From positions 62,001-126,000 of the forward strand of contig NBAY01000074.1 of assembly GCA_002794775.1 (NCBI GenBank): a stretch of DNA of 64,000 bases, given 5' to 3'. A program made the position numbers and the translations under genes. This DNA comes from Porodaedalea pini. Its lineage: Eukaryota > Basidiomycota > Agaricomycetes > Hymenochaetales > Hymenochaetaceae. Below the pieces are notes generated by a model. The model saw only the letters and a program-made list of their open reading frames with translations. It had not been told where the DNA came from and did no database searches. Positions 9,949 through 21,474 of this stretch are shown here, in pieces; positions within the stretch are counted from its first letter, which is position 1, and each line of letters begins with the position of its first letter.

Positions 9949-12900
9949 ATGCCCAAGACCAAGGTAAGTAAGTCAGACAGCTCTCTCGCTATACAATACT
10001 AACTACCTATTGTAGCCAAACAGAAAGGAGCGCCCGTGCGACTGCGCGCCGTGTGTCAGCGAGGCCAAAAATCCGCAGGGCCAACTCGTCTCGTACTCAA
10101 CATGGCGGTCTCACCAGAAACAAAAGCGCGCGCTCAATACCGTGGCCGAGGAACTACAGATCGCATACGCTCAAGAGACGACACGGCCATACTCGCAGGA
10201 GCTTTACGCTGCGTCTGGCGGCGCCGGAACAAGCGAAGCTGAACCTCAGGCGGTGGAGAATGAGCTTGCGGACGTTGGAGAGGATGGGAGGTTTTTTGGA
10301 GCGGCACAGGATGAAGGTGAGTTATCAATTGAAGATTTCTTTCTTGATGCTGGAGACGACTATGGCGACGCGATGGATGTCGACAATGCCCAAGACTCAA
10401 CAAACGAGGAGCCGTCTCAACCTCTGCAAGAAGCAGACACGTGCGATTTTACGACTCCAGAACCTCAAGCTAGTCAAGGAGAAGCAAACGATGGTCAAGA
10501 AGATCCTTATGTCTTTCGCTTTAATGTACCTGAACCTCGTCCTCACGCTCGCGATACTTTCAGGTCTGGAGACACTCAGTCTTTCTGGAAAATCATACTG
10601 CTCCTCGTCTCGTACCTCAACCTACGCTTCCACCTCCCTCATCGTGCCTGCAAGATAATTCTCAATGTTCTTCATGTTATATTTCTGCGTCTGGGTTACT
10701 TTCTATCAACAGACAAACCGGCTGCAACATTACGGATGGCTTTCAGCACTCTGGGGCTCAAAGATCCCTTCATCATTCTTCCGATGTGTCCTACATGCCG
10801 CCACATCTTCCCAGACGACTCCCCTCTTGACCTGACCTGCAACAACTGCAACGAACCTCTTTTCAAGAGCAAGACTAACCTTCAAACCGACTTCGATGGC
10901 TCAGACGAAAGAGATGAAGACCAGACGAGCTGTGCTCGTCTGAAATGTCCTTTCTACCCCATAAGCATGCAGCTTCCGGAGTTTGTGTGCCGATTCGAGG
11001 ACGAGCTAGACAAGGCGCGCTTGGAAGAGCCAGAGGAGGGTGTAATGAGGGACATAAGGGACGGGCGGGTTTGGAAAACGACGCTGGCTGCGGATAACTC
11101 TCGTTTTTTCTATCCAGATGATCCTAATGAGCTGCGGCTCGCTCTTATACTTCATTTTGATGGGTGGGTTGTTTTCTTTCTTTCGTTTATGCTTTTCTAC
11201 TCATTTCCCTTACTTTATCAAAGCTTTGGCGGCGAGCGAGGGAGGAACGGGCCGAGCTACAGCTCTGGCGTTCTCTCCCACTGCGTTGCGAACCTTCCGG
11301 TCCATCTCAGGCAAGTTTTTTATTATATCTTCGCTATTAAAACTTATATTGTTGCTTCAAGATATCAACCTGGAAACTTGCTGGTGACTGGGCTAACGCC
11401 AGGACCGACGGAGCTATCATGCGACGAGCTTCAGTTTGTCCTTGAGGTGGATGTCGACGACAAGAAGCGACTCTATGAAGAAGGAATAGTAGTGAAGACG
11501 CCTCGGCATCCAAACGGTAAGTTATTTCACTAGGCAGTCCACCGAAGGACTGCTTTAGATACATATGTTTTGGACTAATTTTCTATTGTTTCTTATCTGC
11601 TCACTAGGTCGTCTCGTCCGCGTCGTCTGCATTGCAGACTGCTGCGATCACCCCGCGATGTGTCGGGTCTGCGGCTTCGCAGACCACTCGCACACGGCAC
11701 GCTTTTGTACACGCTGCAAGATACCTCGTGCGGACTTGAACACGGTTGACGGGCTTATGTGCGGTAGTAAGTTTTATTTTTCCCTCTTCATTTTTTGGAT
11801 GATTATTTTATTTTAATATTTAATAGAATACGACGCTCGCACGGATGCTGAGCACCGTGCTCACTCGCAAGCCTACAAGGACGCCGATCCTGGTAATAAA
11901 CCAGAAGAGCACGAGGGACTTTTCAAAGAAAATGGAGCGTGGTACTACGCAATGTCTCGACTCCCTTATTTTGATGCGGTCAAAATGTCCGTCGTTGATC
12001 CCATGCACAACATTCTTCTTGGTAAGTCTTTTATTCATTTAAAATACATAAAATGATACTGTTATATTAGGTTTATGCCGATGCCAGTGGCTGAACTCCT
12101 GGATCTGGTGGAAAGTACTGCGAGAGCGCACGGCCGCAAAGCCACGCGAGTTGGACCAAATCCACTCGTATCTTCGTACTGTAAGCCAAATAAATTCGTT
12201 GGGAAAGGGAAAGGAAGCTAATATATTGATAGTTCGAGATGCCTTCGTGGGTTGGGCGCCTCCCAAACCAGGTCGGATATCCCGCAGGCGGTTCGCTTTC
12301 TGCAGACGAATACAAGGCTCTCGTCCTAGTGTATTGCCCGATAATAGTAAGTTTCCCGGTACTTTATTCTCCATTAATTGTACTGTATTTTCGACTAATT
12401 TTACTTAATTTAAATTAATAGATCCCTCTCATCTGGAGAGAGTGGCAGCCGCTCGCCCAAACGGAGTTCAATAAAGCGATTGGAAAATGGGAGGCTAACG
12501 AAATCAATCCAGATACCGAGTCTACTGAAAAACCGAAGCTTCGTATGCATCCCGACGACGCCGATAATTTCCTCAAGCTTGCTACCGCCCTCAAAATTAT
12601 TCTCGGCCGCACTATTAGAGTCGCTGACATCCCACGAGCGCAGCAACTTTTGGAAGAGTATCTTGAAGGCTATCTTACAGTAAGTTTGCTTCTGCTCCTT
12701 TCTGAACTACAGCTTATACGCGTGCAGATACACGGGGTCGATGTAAAACCCAATCACCATTGGGTTACCCATCTTTTCGAACAAATTCTTGACTTCGGGC
12801 CTGTCTATGGCTTCTGGACTTTTACCAGCGAGCGGCTCAACAAGGTACTCAAGGGATTCACGACCAACAATCACAATGGCAGCGAGATTGAGACCTCATT

Positions 12901-13958
12901 CTTGCGCGCTTTTTGTAGGAATTCTTTGCTTCGTCGGATCGTGAGTACAGCTCAAAACCACGCAATTGTCTACATTATTTACTCATAATTTCTTCTAGAT
13001 ACGCTCTATCACTTTACTGCCCCGCGAGGATGACGGTGGCCTTAGCGAGGCGGCCGCTCTTATGCTCAGAGAGGACAGCGACATCAGAGGGACGGTCGCT
13101 TCAATAAATACGATGGTCCACGAAGTCGAGGAGCGTACGATAGACTGTAAGTCCTTAAGTTCCTGGGTTGCCTTTCCCTTCCTTTTATTATTTCTTTATA
13201 TTCTATAGGCGGCTTAGGCATTAGGAGGCCTTGCCTTGGTCCCGCGGTCACAAAGACGTTACCTGCCGATGTACAGGTTTTTTTACTTGAGTACTATGGT
13301 GATTCTCATCCTGAGGCCAATGTCTGCTCTCGAGCGTCAAGACGGACTCCCATCAGCAACCATTTGGTTGCTTTAGCTAAGTACCATACGTATTTGATTA
13401 TCGACGGCCACAGGATTACTCCTTCGGCTTCAGCAGCGAAAGCCCCAGACGCCATTATACAAATGGCGTTTGATGGCCGCATCTACGTTGGACAGGTAAT
13501 TGCGGTGTTTTCACACTGCCAGTTTCGTATTGAGCAGTCGACGACTCTCGTGCACGTCCGGTGGTTCTGCCGCCTCAACGATTTCGATACATCCACCTGG
13601 GATCCTTAGTAAGTTACTATCACTCTAATTTGATCTTCTTCAACTACTAAAATTCTATTCTAAAACCTCGAGCCACGAACTCGAGGTTTTTTTTTGGGAG
13701 TACAATACATATTTGCATGCAGGCGACGAAGGCCCGCCGCCGCTCATCACACCCGATCTCATCAAGTCCCAGGCAGCCCGCGCTACTATAAAGCTGCGGG
13801 ATGTTAGGCGGTCAGATGTGGATGTGGACGAGCCGCCCGGGACGAGGCTAGCTTGGGCTATGACTGGTCTATCGCGAGTAAGTGAAACACACAATAATGC
13901 AACAAGAATATATATATTCTGCTTCTAACTACGCATACAGGAAGTCTTGGTGATCTAG
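9949..13958 (+). CDS. tnp2-type transposase of the Plavaka-like element
   Basis: This is a multi-exon gene with introns of roughly 50-70 nt. A short first exon (MPKTK) is followed from 10016 by a Cys motif CDCAPC. The central region has a Cys cluster (CPTCRHIFPDDSPLDLTCNNC) and then LHFDG, the likely first acidic residue, followed by GGERGRNGPSYSSGV. Next comes CIADCCDHPAMCRVCGF with a further Cys-His cluster, and then the conserved KMSVVDPMHNILLG. Near the C-terminal third GFWTFTSERLNKVLKGF carries the likely last acidic residue. The final exons end TGLSREVLVI with TAG at 13956-13958. The order matches fungal CACTA/Plavaka tnp2 transposases. The splice near 13615-13720 is not settled. Confidence 0.78.
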
Positions 13959-13989
13959 CTATCAGTACAAAAAAAGTCTTGGTTATCTA

Positions 13990-15712
13990 GGTACGGGCAC
14001 GCCAAAGATGAATCTTCTGCAAATACCTGTCACCGTCAATATTCCGCTCCCACCTGGTTCTCCTTAGTCCCGAAGCCCGCTGGGTCCTCGCATTTGGTTG
14101 CAAACGGCTCGCTGAGGGTCTGTCCCACGACGTGGGCATTATGCCACGTCTCGTCCACCATGAATGGAAAGGGCGGGATGGAGGGGACCCGATTGTTGAC
14201 ACGCCCGAGGTCGACGCGCGCATGGGACACGCTCCCTCTGCCGGAGTCCCGCTTCGTACCCTTACGCAAGGTATCGAGCCGACCGTATATTAAATTAACC
14301 TGATAAATCACTTATTAGTCTGTATTACAGCACATCGGTAAGTCCTTCCGGAACGAAATCTTACCACATGCAGGCATGCGCTCGTTCACGACAACGACAG
14401 TAAGTGATTAATTAACTCACCTTATCAGACCTGAATGCAGGCCGGACCCTTTCCCAGATCACTGCCTTCTCTCCCTGGCATTGGGGAGCGAATCCCGCGG
14501 CGGTCTCCATCTTGGCCCGATGGTAACGCTGTTCGTCCTCATTTCCGTCTTCGAGGGAGCTAATGTAGTTGGACATCCAGTCCGTGAGCAGGAGCGGTGT
14601 CGGATCGGCACCAAATGTGACCAGGAACTCTTCTTTCATTTCGAGTCGGTCGGTTTTTTTCTAACGATAAACAACAGTTAGCTGCATAACACGGTCGAAG
14701 CAGTATGTCGATATGAAGACCTTCAAGCAAATGTTGCAAGTGAGTTCTTTCATTCGTACTCACCTGCCGCTTGCGCTGACTCCGTGTATTTTTTTTTGAT
14801 TGACGGGCGGCCTTCTCCTTCACGGTATCATCCGTTTTGCGGATGTAGGTGGCCTTCCAGTTTCGAAAGGCGTCCTTCCCGATCCAATATACATCCGTCT
14901 CTGTGAACACGACGTCCTTGAAACGTAGCTTGAATGAACCGGCCACCTGAATTGTACGTCTAGCAGTATGAATATTTGGCAAAAAAAAAAAAACTCACTG
15001 AATCCTTTTGCTCATCAAAAACCAGATGAGCGGCTTGGTCGATAAGCCGCTCATTATGCGGATCTGCGACGTCCTGCGTGAAGTCGGGGAGAATAATTTC
15101 AACCCCACCGGTGAGCGTGTACGTGCCAGGCGGCCGTTTTTTCAGTCGGGATGACTGAGCCGTCTGGGGTACCCAAGAGCTTCTTCATCTCCTCACTAAC
15201 TAAACTCTTTTTTTTTTACTTCATTAGCTCGTCGTTTTGAAGCGATACAAGAGAGAGCGTACCATGAGCTCCTTGCGGACGCGCTTCTCCTTCTCGGTAA
15301 GCCTTTTCGACTTCTCCGTCAGTACCCTCTCTCAATCTTTCTTCTTTTTCTTCTTTTTCTTCTCCTGCCCCTCGTCGTCAGCATCTGCACCCGCGTCGTC
15401 CGCATCCAATCCGGCGTCCTCGAGCCGGCGCTTGAGCGTTGTGACCTGGTCTTGAAGCTGCACGAGCTTCTCGTCCTGGTCGTCGGTAAGTGCCTCGAGC
15501 TGCTCTACACGCAGCAGGATCGCTTTGAGCACGTCGGAGGTGCTCGAGTCCCTCTCGGAGGAGGTGTGAGGCGGCGGGGAGGATGTACCGCGGCCGAACG
15601 GTGGCACGCGACGCGTACTGAGCGGGACAGAGACCGCACGAGGGGTCTGGGAAGCGGCGGACCGCGCGCGGTCGAGAGCAAGCAGACGCGGGTCAATAGT
15701 AGGGGGATTCAT
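13990..15712 (-). CDS. Second gene of the Plavaka-like element, unknown function
   Basis: Convergent with the transposase. The first exon starts at ATG 15712 (MNPPTIDPRLLALDRARSAA) and is Pro/Ser-rich. It leads into a likely coiled coil (VLKAILLRVEQLEALTDDQD..LVQLQDQVTTLKRRLE) and an Asp/Lys-rich tail near 15335. Further exon-like frames follow at about 15210-15010, 14950-14760, 14640-14410 and 14280-14040, containing KLRFKDVVFTETDVYWIG and FPFMVDETWHNAHVVGQTL. Exon joints are not resolved, and a poly-A/poly-K run near 15340 may hide an indel. By position it may play the part of the accessory DNA-binding protein of plant CACTA elements, but no domain supports that. Confidence 0.5.
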
Positions 15713-15891
15713 GGGGGGAACTTCAGGCTTTCTTTGCGACGTTGAACGGGAGCCATTGCTCTCTTATTAAAAATTCTATCTTTTTTTTGACGCGACGCGT
15801 CCTTAGCTTGTCATTAATTGACGTGTTATTTATAATTATTTATCTAATCGCTTAATATAGCAATTCTTTATAATTTCTAATGGCCCTCTGC

Positions 15892-16043
15892 CAGATGTGA
15901 CTAGATGGCCTTTCCAGCCGTAATGCAGATGTGACTAGATAATATAAACAAAGCCTCTTACAGATATGACTAGGATTTCTAAATTTATCTGGACTTGACT
16001 TTCGTCAGATTCTCTAAACTGACGGTCTCACAGATCTGACTAG
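15892..16043 (+). repeat. Subterminal 13-mer repeats CAGATNTGACTAG
   Basis: The motif occurs at 15892-15904, 15926-15938, 15961-15973 and 16031-16043, varying only at the sixth base. Repeated subterminal motifs are typical of CACTA elements, where they bind element-encoded protein. Confidence 0.75.
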
Positions 16044-16149
16044 TGTGTTTTTTTGGACCTGTGACCGCGTTGGCTTAGATTACCTCATATAGGGTACACT
16101 AGGTCAGATCAGATTTTCTATTTCTACCTAGGTAACCCCCCTCTAGATA

Positions 16150-16165
16150 GCTTTAACACGCGGTG
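16150..16165 (-). repeat. Right terminal inverted repeat of the Plavaka-like element
   Basis: GCTTTAACACGCGGTG; inverted it gives CACCGCGTGTTAAAGC, matching the left end for 11 bases. Confidence 0.8.
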
Positions 16166-16938
16166 AAGTGGGTGTAAGTGATGGCTGAGTCACATGCATA
16201 CTTTATGCGGCAACTCCCAGCCAAATTGGTGCACGTGACTCAGCCGTCACTTACACCCACCTGTAGTTCTTGCCAAAATCTGTTACAAAAAATGCCACAT
16301 CGTGAGTGAAAGCAGCACTAGTATACATGTCTCAAGCAGTTGTCCCGCGAAAATGCAGTCAGCGATGTCGACTCGCAAAGCGTATATCGCGAGGGCTCGT
16401 TGATCGGAGTTACCGCCAAAGAGCACGTGGCCATAGCCAAAAAAAGGTCGCGCTTTTAAACTGCTTCCGTCGACATGATTTCATTCGCTTCGTCGCGTAG
16501 TACTACACTATAGTAAAGAGATAATGAAGCCAACCTTCAAAAGAAGCGGGTATCTGCTTACGCGCCGAAAATCAGTCAGAATTGACCACAGCAAGCTCAC
16601 TAGCATAACATATGCATGTCGGTCATTGAACGACTTCTGCCTGTAACGGAACGCAAATAACGATACTGTCGGACCTGTCGGACCCTGCCAAAACTCCACC
16701 GCCGAGTTCAATCAGATGAGTGTATCACAAGAAGACTTCTCGTCAATGCTTCCATATGCTCAGTCTTTCTCAGGAGCTGCTTTTCCCAACACCCTAAAAC
16801 AGAGAGAGAAGACACGGTGCGCGGCTGTAAGGATGGATATCCCATGTTTCTTGAACTCTCTTCGAAGAAGTGCGCATTAATGTGTCAATCATGCTGCACT
16901 CACCGATCGGAAAGAGCGGCTCGCCAACAGCTGAGGAG

Positions 16939-16945
16939 TATAAAG
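16939..16945 (+). promoter_or_regulatory. TATA box of A-T-R copy 2
   Basis: TATAAAG lies 25 bp before the ATG at 16964 and 67 bp before the ATG at 17006. A start site about 30 bp downstream would fall after 16964, so translation should begin at 17006 (MTPITHG). That ATG is also the one conserved in copy 1. Confidence 0.55.
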
Positions 16946-17005
16946 TGCCGGTCGGAGTAGAGGATGGCTCCGTACTTCAATCTGCTTCCGCTAACTCTAT
17001 CGACA

Positions 17006-20000
17006 ATGACTCCAATCACCCATGGGCTTCATAGTACAACTTTCACCCAACCCCCACTTGATGGATCTCTCTGTCTCCCCGCTCTCTTCGACTGGCAGGG
17101 TTCTCACTCGGCGAAGCATCCCCTATTCGTCTTCGAGGATGTGCCAGGCTCGTTGAGGAAGATCCTCTGGGAGGAAGGCATCCAAGGCATGCACCGTGCA
17201 ACGGAGTATGTCCGTCGTGCTGTCGGGAAAGGTGCCGACACGGCGAAAAAGCCAGTGATTGCTATACTCGCTGCTTCCGGTCAGTGATACTCACATGTGC
17301 TTCGAGCCCACTTCTGACTCTCCATCCATCACCTAGACACTATCACTTTTGCAACTTTCCTTGCCGGAGCGATGCGGACGAGTTGGACGATCTTCCCTAT
17401 TTCGACGCGTAACAGTGTACCTGCTGTTGCTGCGCTGCTTTCGCAGACGGGGGCCACACACATCTTCGTCTCGGGAGATAATCACAACCAAGGTCTTGCA
17501 ACTGCTGCACTGAAAGAGGGTCAGGACGGATCTGCCGTGATAAAACACGATATGCCGGTGTTCGAAGATCTCTATCCGTGTATTGGAGTTGATCCGAACT
17601 TTGTTTCTTCTCCCTTGCCCGAATTTAACATTGAGGAAACCCTGGTGGTTATTCATTCATCTGGTACGCTTCTACACTTATATTTTTTGTCCTAGTCATG
17701 ACCGAGAGGTCGTTTTGCAGGATCTACGTCGTTCCCGAAGCCTATATATTTGACGCAAAATATAATCGTTTCAACGATGGAATTGATATGTACGCTATTA
17801 GCCCCACTTCCATTATCATTGTCTAAAGAACTTGTAACATTAAAGGTTATGGCGAGGTCGATTTGGCCGGCAAAGTTTTCGCATTCCACGGCGTGCCCAT
17901 GTTCCATGCCATGGGACTTGCTTGCCTCTCTAGATCTGTGCGAACTATGACTTTTCCTCGCGCTACTTTCGCTAAGATGTCTTTTTTAGGTGGGATGTGG
18001 CGTGACTGGCGCTGCTTTCAAACCGCAGGCACCTGCCATCATCCCTAACCCAGACAACGTCTTTCAGCAGGCGCTTGCGACAAAGTGTGATTATATGCTC
18101 ATGACGCCCACGTTCCTCGAGGTATTCCTTTTATTGCCTTCCACGCGCTTTCCGATTTTGACTTCTCTGTCAGACATGGGCGCAAAGCGAAAGTGCCGTC
18201 GAAAGTTTGAAGAAAATGGAAGGAGTCGTGCGTATTCGGTCACTCGGAATATGAAATACACGTTTGATAGCGATTTATCTTTGCAGATCTACGCAGGAGG
18301 CCCACTCAGCAAAGACGCTGGTGACCATCTCGCATCGAGAGGAGTGAATGTATATACCGCCTATGGATTGTAAGCCTTTGTTGCCGACTTATATCGACAT
18401 TGATTGAATGTCATTCGTGATAGAACCGAGACAATGACCGTTACTAACTACCTTCCAAGTGCGCCTTAACACTTGCCATCTGCCCATCCTATTAGTTTGT
18501 TAATTGTCACATTGTGTACCATATAGAGCCGCCTGGAATGGACTGGGAGTACTTCCAGATCTCCCCCGTCCGCAAGGTACATTGCATCGAACACGGCGAC
18601 AACGAATATGAACTTGTCGTTCTCGTACGTCGATCTTCTGCCTTCGTTCAGATCTGCAAGACAGTTAACGAATGGAATTCATCACAGGCAACCGGTTCAT
18701 ACTCTCCTAGCGTGATCAACATACAGATCAACGGGCAGAATGGCATAGCGACTGGTGACCTGGTCAACCCGCATCCGACGAAGGAAGGACACTTCCGCAT
18801 AGTCGGGCGTGCGGATGATCAGATCATGCACTCGACCGGCGAAAAGACAAACCCTACCCCTCTCGGTGTGCTCCATGTTTACCATTGTTCGCCCGTGAAT
18901 CCGGATTAACCGGAATGTCCTTGTTAGAGAAAATGCTCAAGAAAGATCCGCTGGTGCGCGATGTGCTCATGTTTGGACGTGGCCGCTTCCACTGCGGCGT
19001 GCTTGTTCAACCAAAGCCGCAATTTGCGTTTGATCCGTCGGACACGGCAAAACTCGCCGAATTCAGATCTCACATTTGGTGAGTGGTTAGGGAGCACCCA
19101 GACCTAATTGATATTAGAACTAAATTGAGAATACAGGCCGACAGTTGAGAAGATGAACGCATTTGCACCTTCTCATTCGCGACTATTCAAAGAGGTACGC
19201 AGCCTTTCACTTTTTCCTTGTTCTTGTGCAAGTCCAACCTCTTCTTTCAAAGATGATTATTGTCGCACATCCATCCAAGCCTTTCACGTATACCGCTAAA
19301 GGCTCGCTCCGTCGACAAGCAACCACCAAGGAGTACGCGGCCGAGATCGAAGCTGCCTATGCTGCAGTCGATGAGAGCTCGCAAGACGATATTGCTAGAC
19401 CCACTGACTGGTCTGAGACTTCTACGGCGGATTTTGTGCGAAGAGTTGTCGAGCAAACCATGAAAATGAAAGACAGCTCGATCACTGATGAAGTCGATCT
19501 ATTTGAGTTCGGATTGGACAGGTATAACCTTTTTTTTTGCGCGCCTACGTGTCTTGGAATATGTTCTGAGCCCTTCTTCTCAGTCTTCAAGCGACCTGGA
19601 TCCGTAACTCTATACTTCGCGTTCTCCGCGAAACGCATCCCTCAGTTGCTCGCTCCTTGTCTCCGAACTTCGTCTACGACCATCCTACCATTTTTCAACT
19701 CACCCAGTACCTATACAGCGCCGTGACAGGTGCTCCTTCGAAGCCAACTAACGGCGCGGAGGCGAAACGTCATGAGCTGCGCGGTCTCGTCGACAAATAT
19801 ACTCAGACATTCCCTACGTTTAAAGGAGGTCGATCGAGCCTTCCAGACGGCGCTGTCGTTTTGATCACCGGAAGCACCGGCTCACTGGGCTCGAACATCC
19901 TTGCGAAGCTTTTGCAGAATGTTGGCGTCAAGCGCGTATATGCGATGTCGCGTCCGTCATCCGACGGAGAGCCTGCGAAACAGCGACATGTCAAGGCATT

Positions 20001-21135
20001 CGAGCGCGAGGCTCTTGACGTGAAGCTTCTCGATGACGCAAAAGTGCAATTCTTTGAAGGTGACGCCTCGTACGCTGACTTCGCCATTGATAGAAAGCAC
20101 TTCGAGGAGGTGAGTAAATGGAGACCCGTTTACAAGATCCGCTCGGACTGACAAAGTTTAGTTGCAATCTTCGGTGACTCACATTGTCCACAATGGTGCG
20201 CCGTCTTCGTGCTGGCATATATTTTGCAGTGCTAATAAGTCCGTTGGATAGGTTGGCGAGTGAATTTCAACGTCGCTGTGTCATCATTCGAATCCAACAT
20301 TCGGAGTGTTCGCAACTTCGTTGACTTCTCTCTTGGAGGCCCAGGACCTACACCAGCTCGGTTATTTTCATCAGTTCCATTGGAGTCTTCCGAGGCGAGT
20401 CTGAAATATTTTTAACTCGTTCGAGTCTATGTTCTTATGCTCTTCACAGGTTACTCTGAGAAGAAACTCGGTCCGGAGGCGTACCTCGCACAGCCCGATA
20501 GCGCGATCGGGACTGGATACGCCGAGTCGAAATGGGTGTCCGAGCAGATCCTGCAACGCACATCACAGACTACTCCGCTGAGCTCTACTGTTGTGCGATG
20601 CGGCCAGATGACAGGTGGACCGAGTGGTGCATGGAACGAGCACGAATGGTTCCCGAGTCTCGTCAAATCGAGCGTTGCGATGAACAAGTTACCTGACACG
20701 GATGGCATCATAACCTGGATCAACGCGTACGATGCTGCGGGTGCAGTCGTCGACATGCTGGATGCAAAGGAGGAGGAAGTCGTGCACGTTGTGCACCCGC
20801 ATCCGGTCTCGTGGTCATCTGTGATCGGCGCCTTCTCAAACGTGCTCGGAATCCCGACCGTTCCATATTCTGACTGGCTTCGCTCGCTTGAGGAGGCAGC
20901 CGCCTCGGTCCCGTCCGACGCCGCAGCCATCGAGTCGGCACACCGCTCGAATCCAGCTTTGCGCTTGCTTCCGTTCTTCCGCGCATTCAGCAATGTCCAA
21001 GAGGCCCTGGGTTTCCCGCGTTTATTTTGTGAGAAGGCGACAGCCGTATCTCAATCTATGCAGCATGCAGACTCGCTTGGTGAGCGAGATGTGAAACGCT
21101 GGGTCGCAGGCTGGAAGAAGTCGGGGTTTCTTTAA
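17006..21135 (+). pseudogene. A-T-R carboxylic acid reductase copy 2, one-base frameshift
   Basis: All 17 exons of copy 3 can be found at matching places, with the same adenylation motifs (SSGSTSFPKP, AYGLTET, GRADDQIMHSTGEK), the carrier site GLDSLQA and the reductase motifs (ITGSTGSLG, GYAESKW). Near 20360 the sequence reads CAGCTCGGTTATT where copy 3 has CAGCTCGGGTTATT. The lost G shifts the frame in the reductase domain before the catalytic Tyr-Lys pair and brings an early stop. An in-frame 12-nt deletion near 21000 (equivalent of GACGAATGTAAG) also separates it from copy 3. Unless the missing base is an assembly error, the copy should give at most an adenylation-carrier protein without a working reductase. 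Confidence 0.85.
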
Positions 21136-21150
21136 TACAACCAATACTCA

Positions 21151-21378
21151 TTCATAAGTATATAGTGAATGGTCATAATAAGTTGTGTGAATACGATCAA
21201 TGATTGTTTCGAAGATCTGGTGGTCGCTTGCCCTTGAAACTCATTACTTTATCGAATGATCTGTCTCTCCTCCCTTTCACAGCTAGTGTAGTGCGGTGGT
21301 GCAGATGGCGAAAGCCTCGATCAGTAGTACTACAAAATAGTGCAATAGTACCAGTGTAGGTGTGCATGCCGATCATTA
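21151..21378 (+). other. 3' flank of copy 2, shared with copy 1
   Basis: Similar to 9120-9330 downstream of copy 1 and not to the DNA downstream of copy 3. The duplication that made copy 3 ended just after the stop codon. Confidence 0.6.
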
Positions 21379-21405
21379 CTGCCCTTTTCAGAAGTATTGT
21401 CACAC
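21379..21405 (+). repeat. Isolated copy of the foldback element's terminal repeat
   Basis: The sequence starting CTGCCCTTTTCAGAAGTATT, preceded by TA, is the same as the left end of the element at 21475 and lies in the same orientation. Ordinary CpG-containing sequence separates the two. It may be the stub of a deleted or aborted insertion. Confidence 0.6.
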
Positions 21406-21474
21406 ATCGAATTCATGTGGTTTTGACGCGTCTTGCGGCATAACTGCCGAAATTCTCACGATACATGTTCATTA

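Larger units (their letters stand above)
9536..16165 (+). mobile_element. Plavaka/CACTA-like DNA transposon, about 6.6 kb
   Basis: Ends are inverted: left CACCGCGTGTTGA from 9536, right TTAACACGCGGTG ending at 16165. The flanking 3 bp AAG is present on both sides (9533-9535 and 16166-16168), as expected of CACTA-type insertion. Inside are a plus-strand tnp2-like transposase gene and a convergent minus-strand second gene, with repeated 13-mers near the right end. No clear disabling mutation was found in the transposase exons, so the copy could be recent and possibly autonomous. Confidence 0.85.
9532..16263. mobile_element. 99-bp TA-flanked MITE, split by the Plavaka element
   Basis: The element is 9532-9535 joined to 16169-16263, with flanking TA at 9530-9531 and 16264-16265. 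Ends are CAAGTGGGTGTAAGTGA and, inverted, CAGGTGGGTGTAAGTGA, continuing as a nearly perfect inverted repeat of about 29 bp (16168-16193 against 16235-16260). TA duplication and CA-starting ends fit a Tc1/mariner-type MITE. Its first four bases are separated from the rest by the 6.6 kb insertion. Confidence 0.7.
16270..21150 (+). repeat. Segmental duplication, unit 1 (contains A-T-R copy 2)
   Basis: From CTTGCCAAAATCTGTTA through the gene to just after the stop codon, this matches 50210-55104 with few differences. About 0.7 kb of upstream DNA, including TATA box and leader, is part of the unit. Small indels occur upstream of the gene. Confidence 0.9.

Noticed and set aside
10134..10403. Minus-strand open frame opposite the transposase start
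   Set aside because: Shadow of the transposase exon; no motif of its own.
16964..17005. Upstream ATG (MAPYFN) as start of A-T-R copy 2, and the same at 50915 for copy 3
   Set aside because: The TATA box is only 25 bp before it, the codons between are not conserved in copy 1, and the next ATG is.
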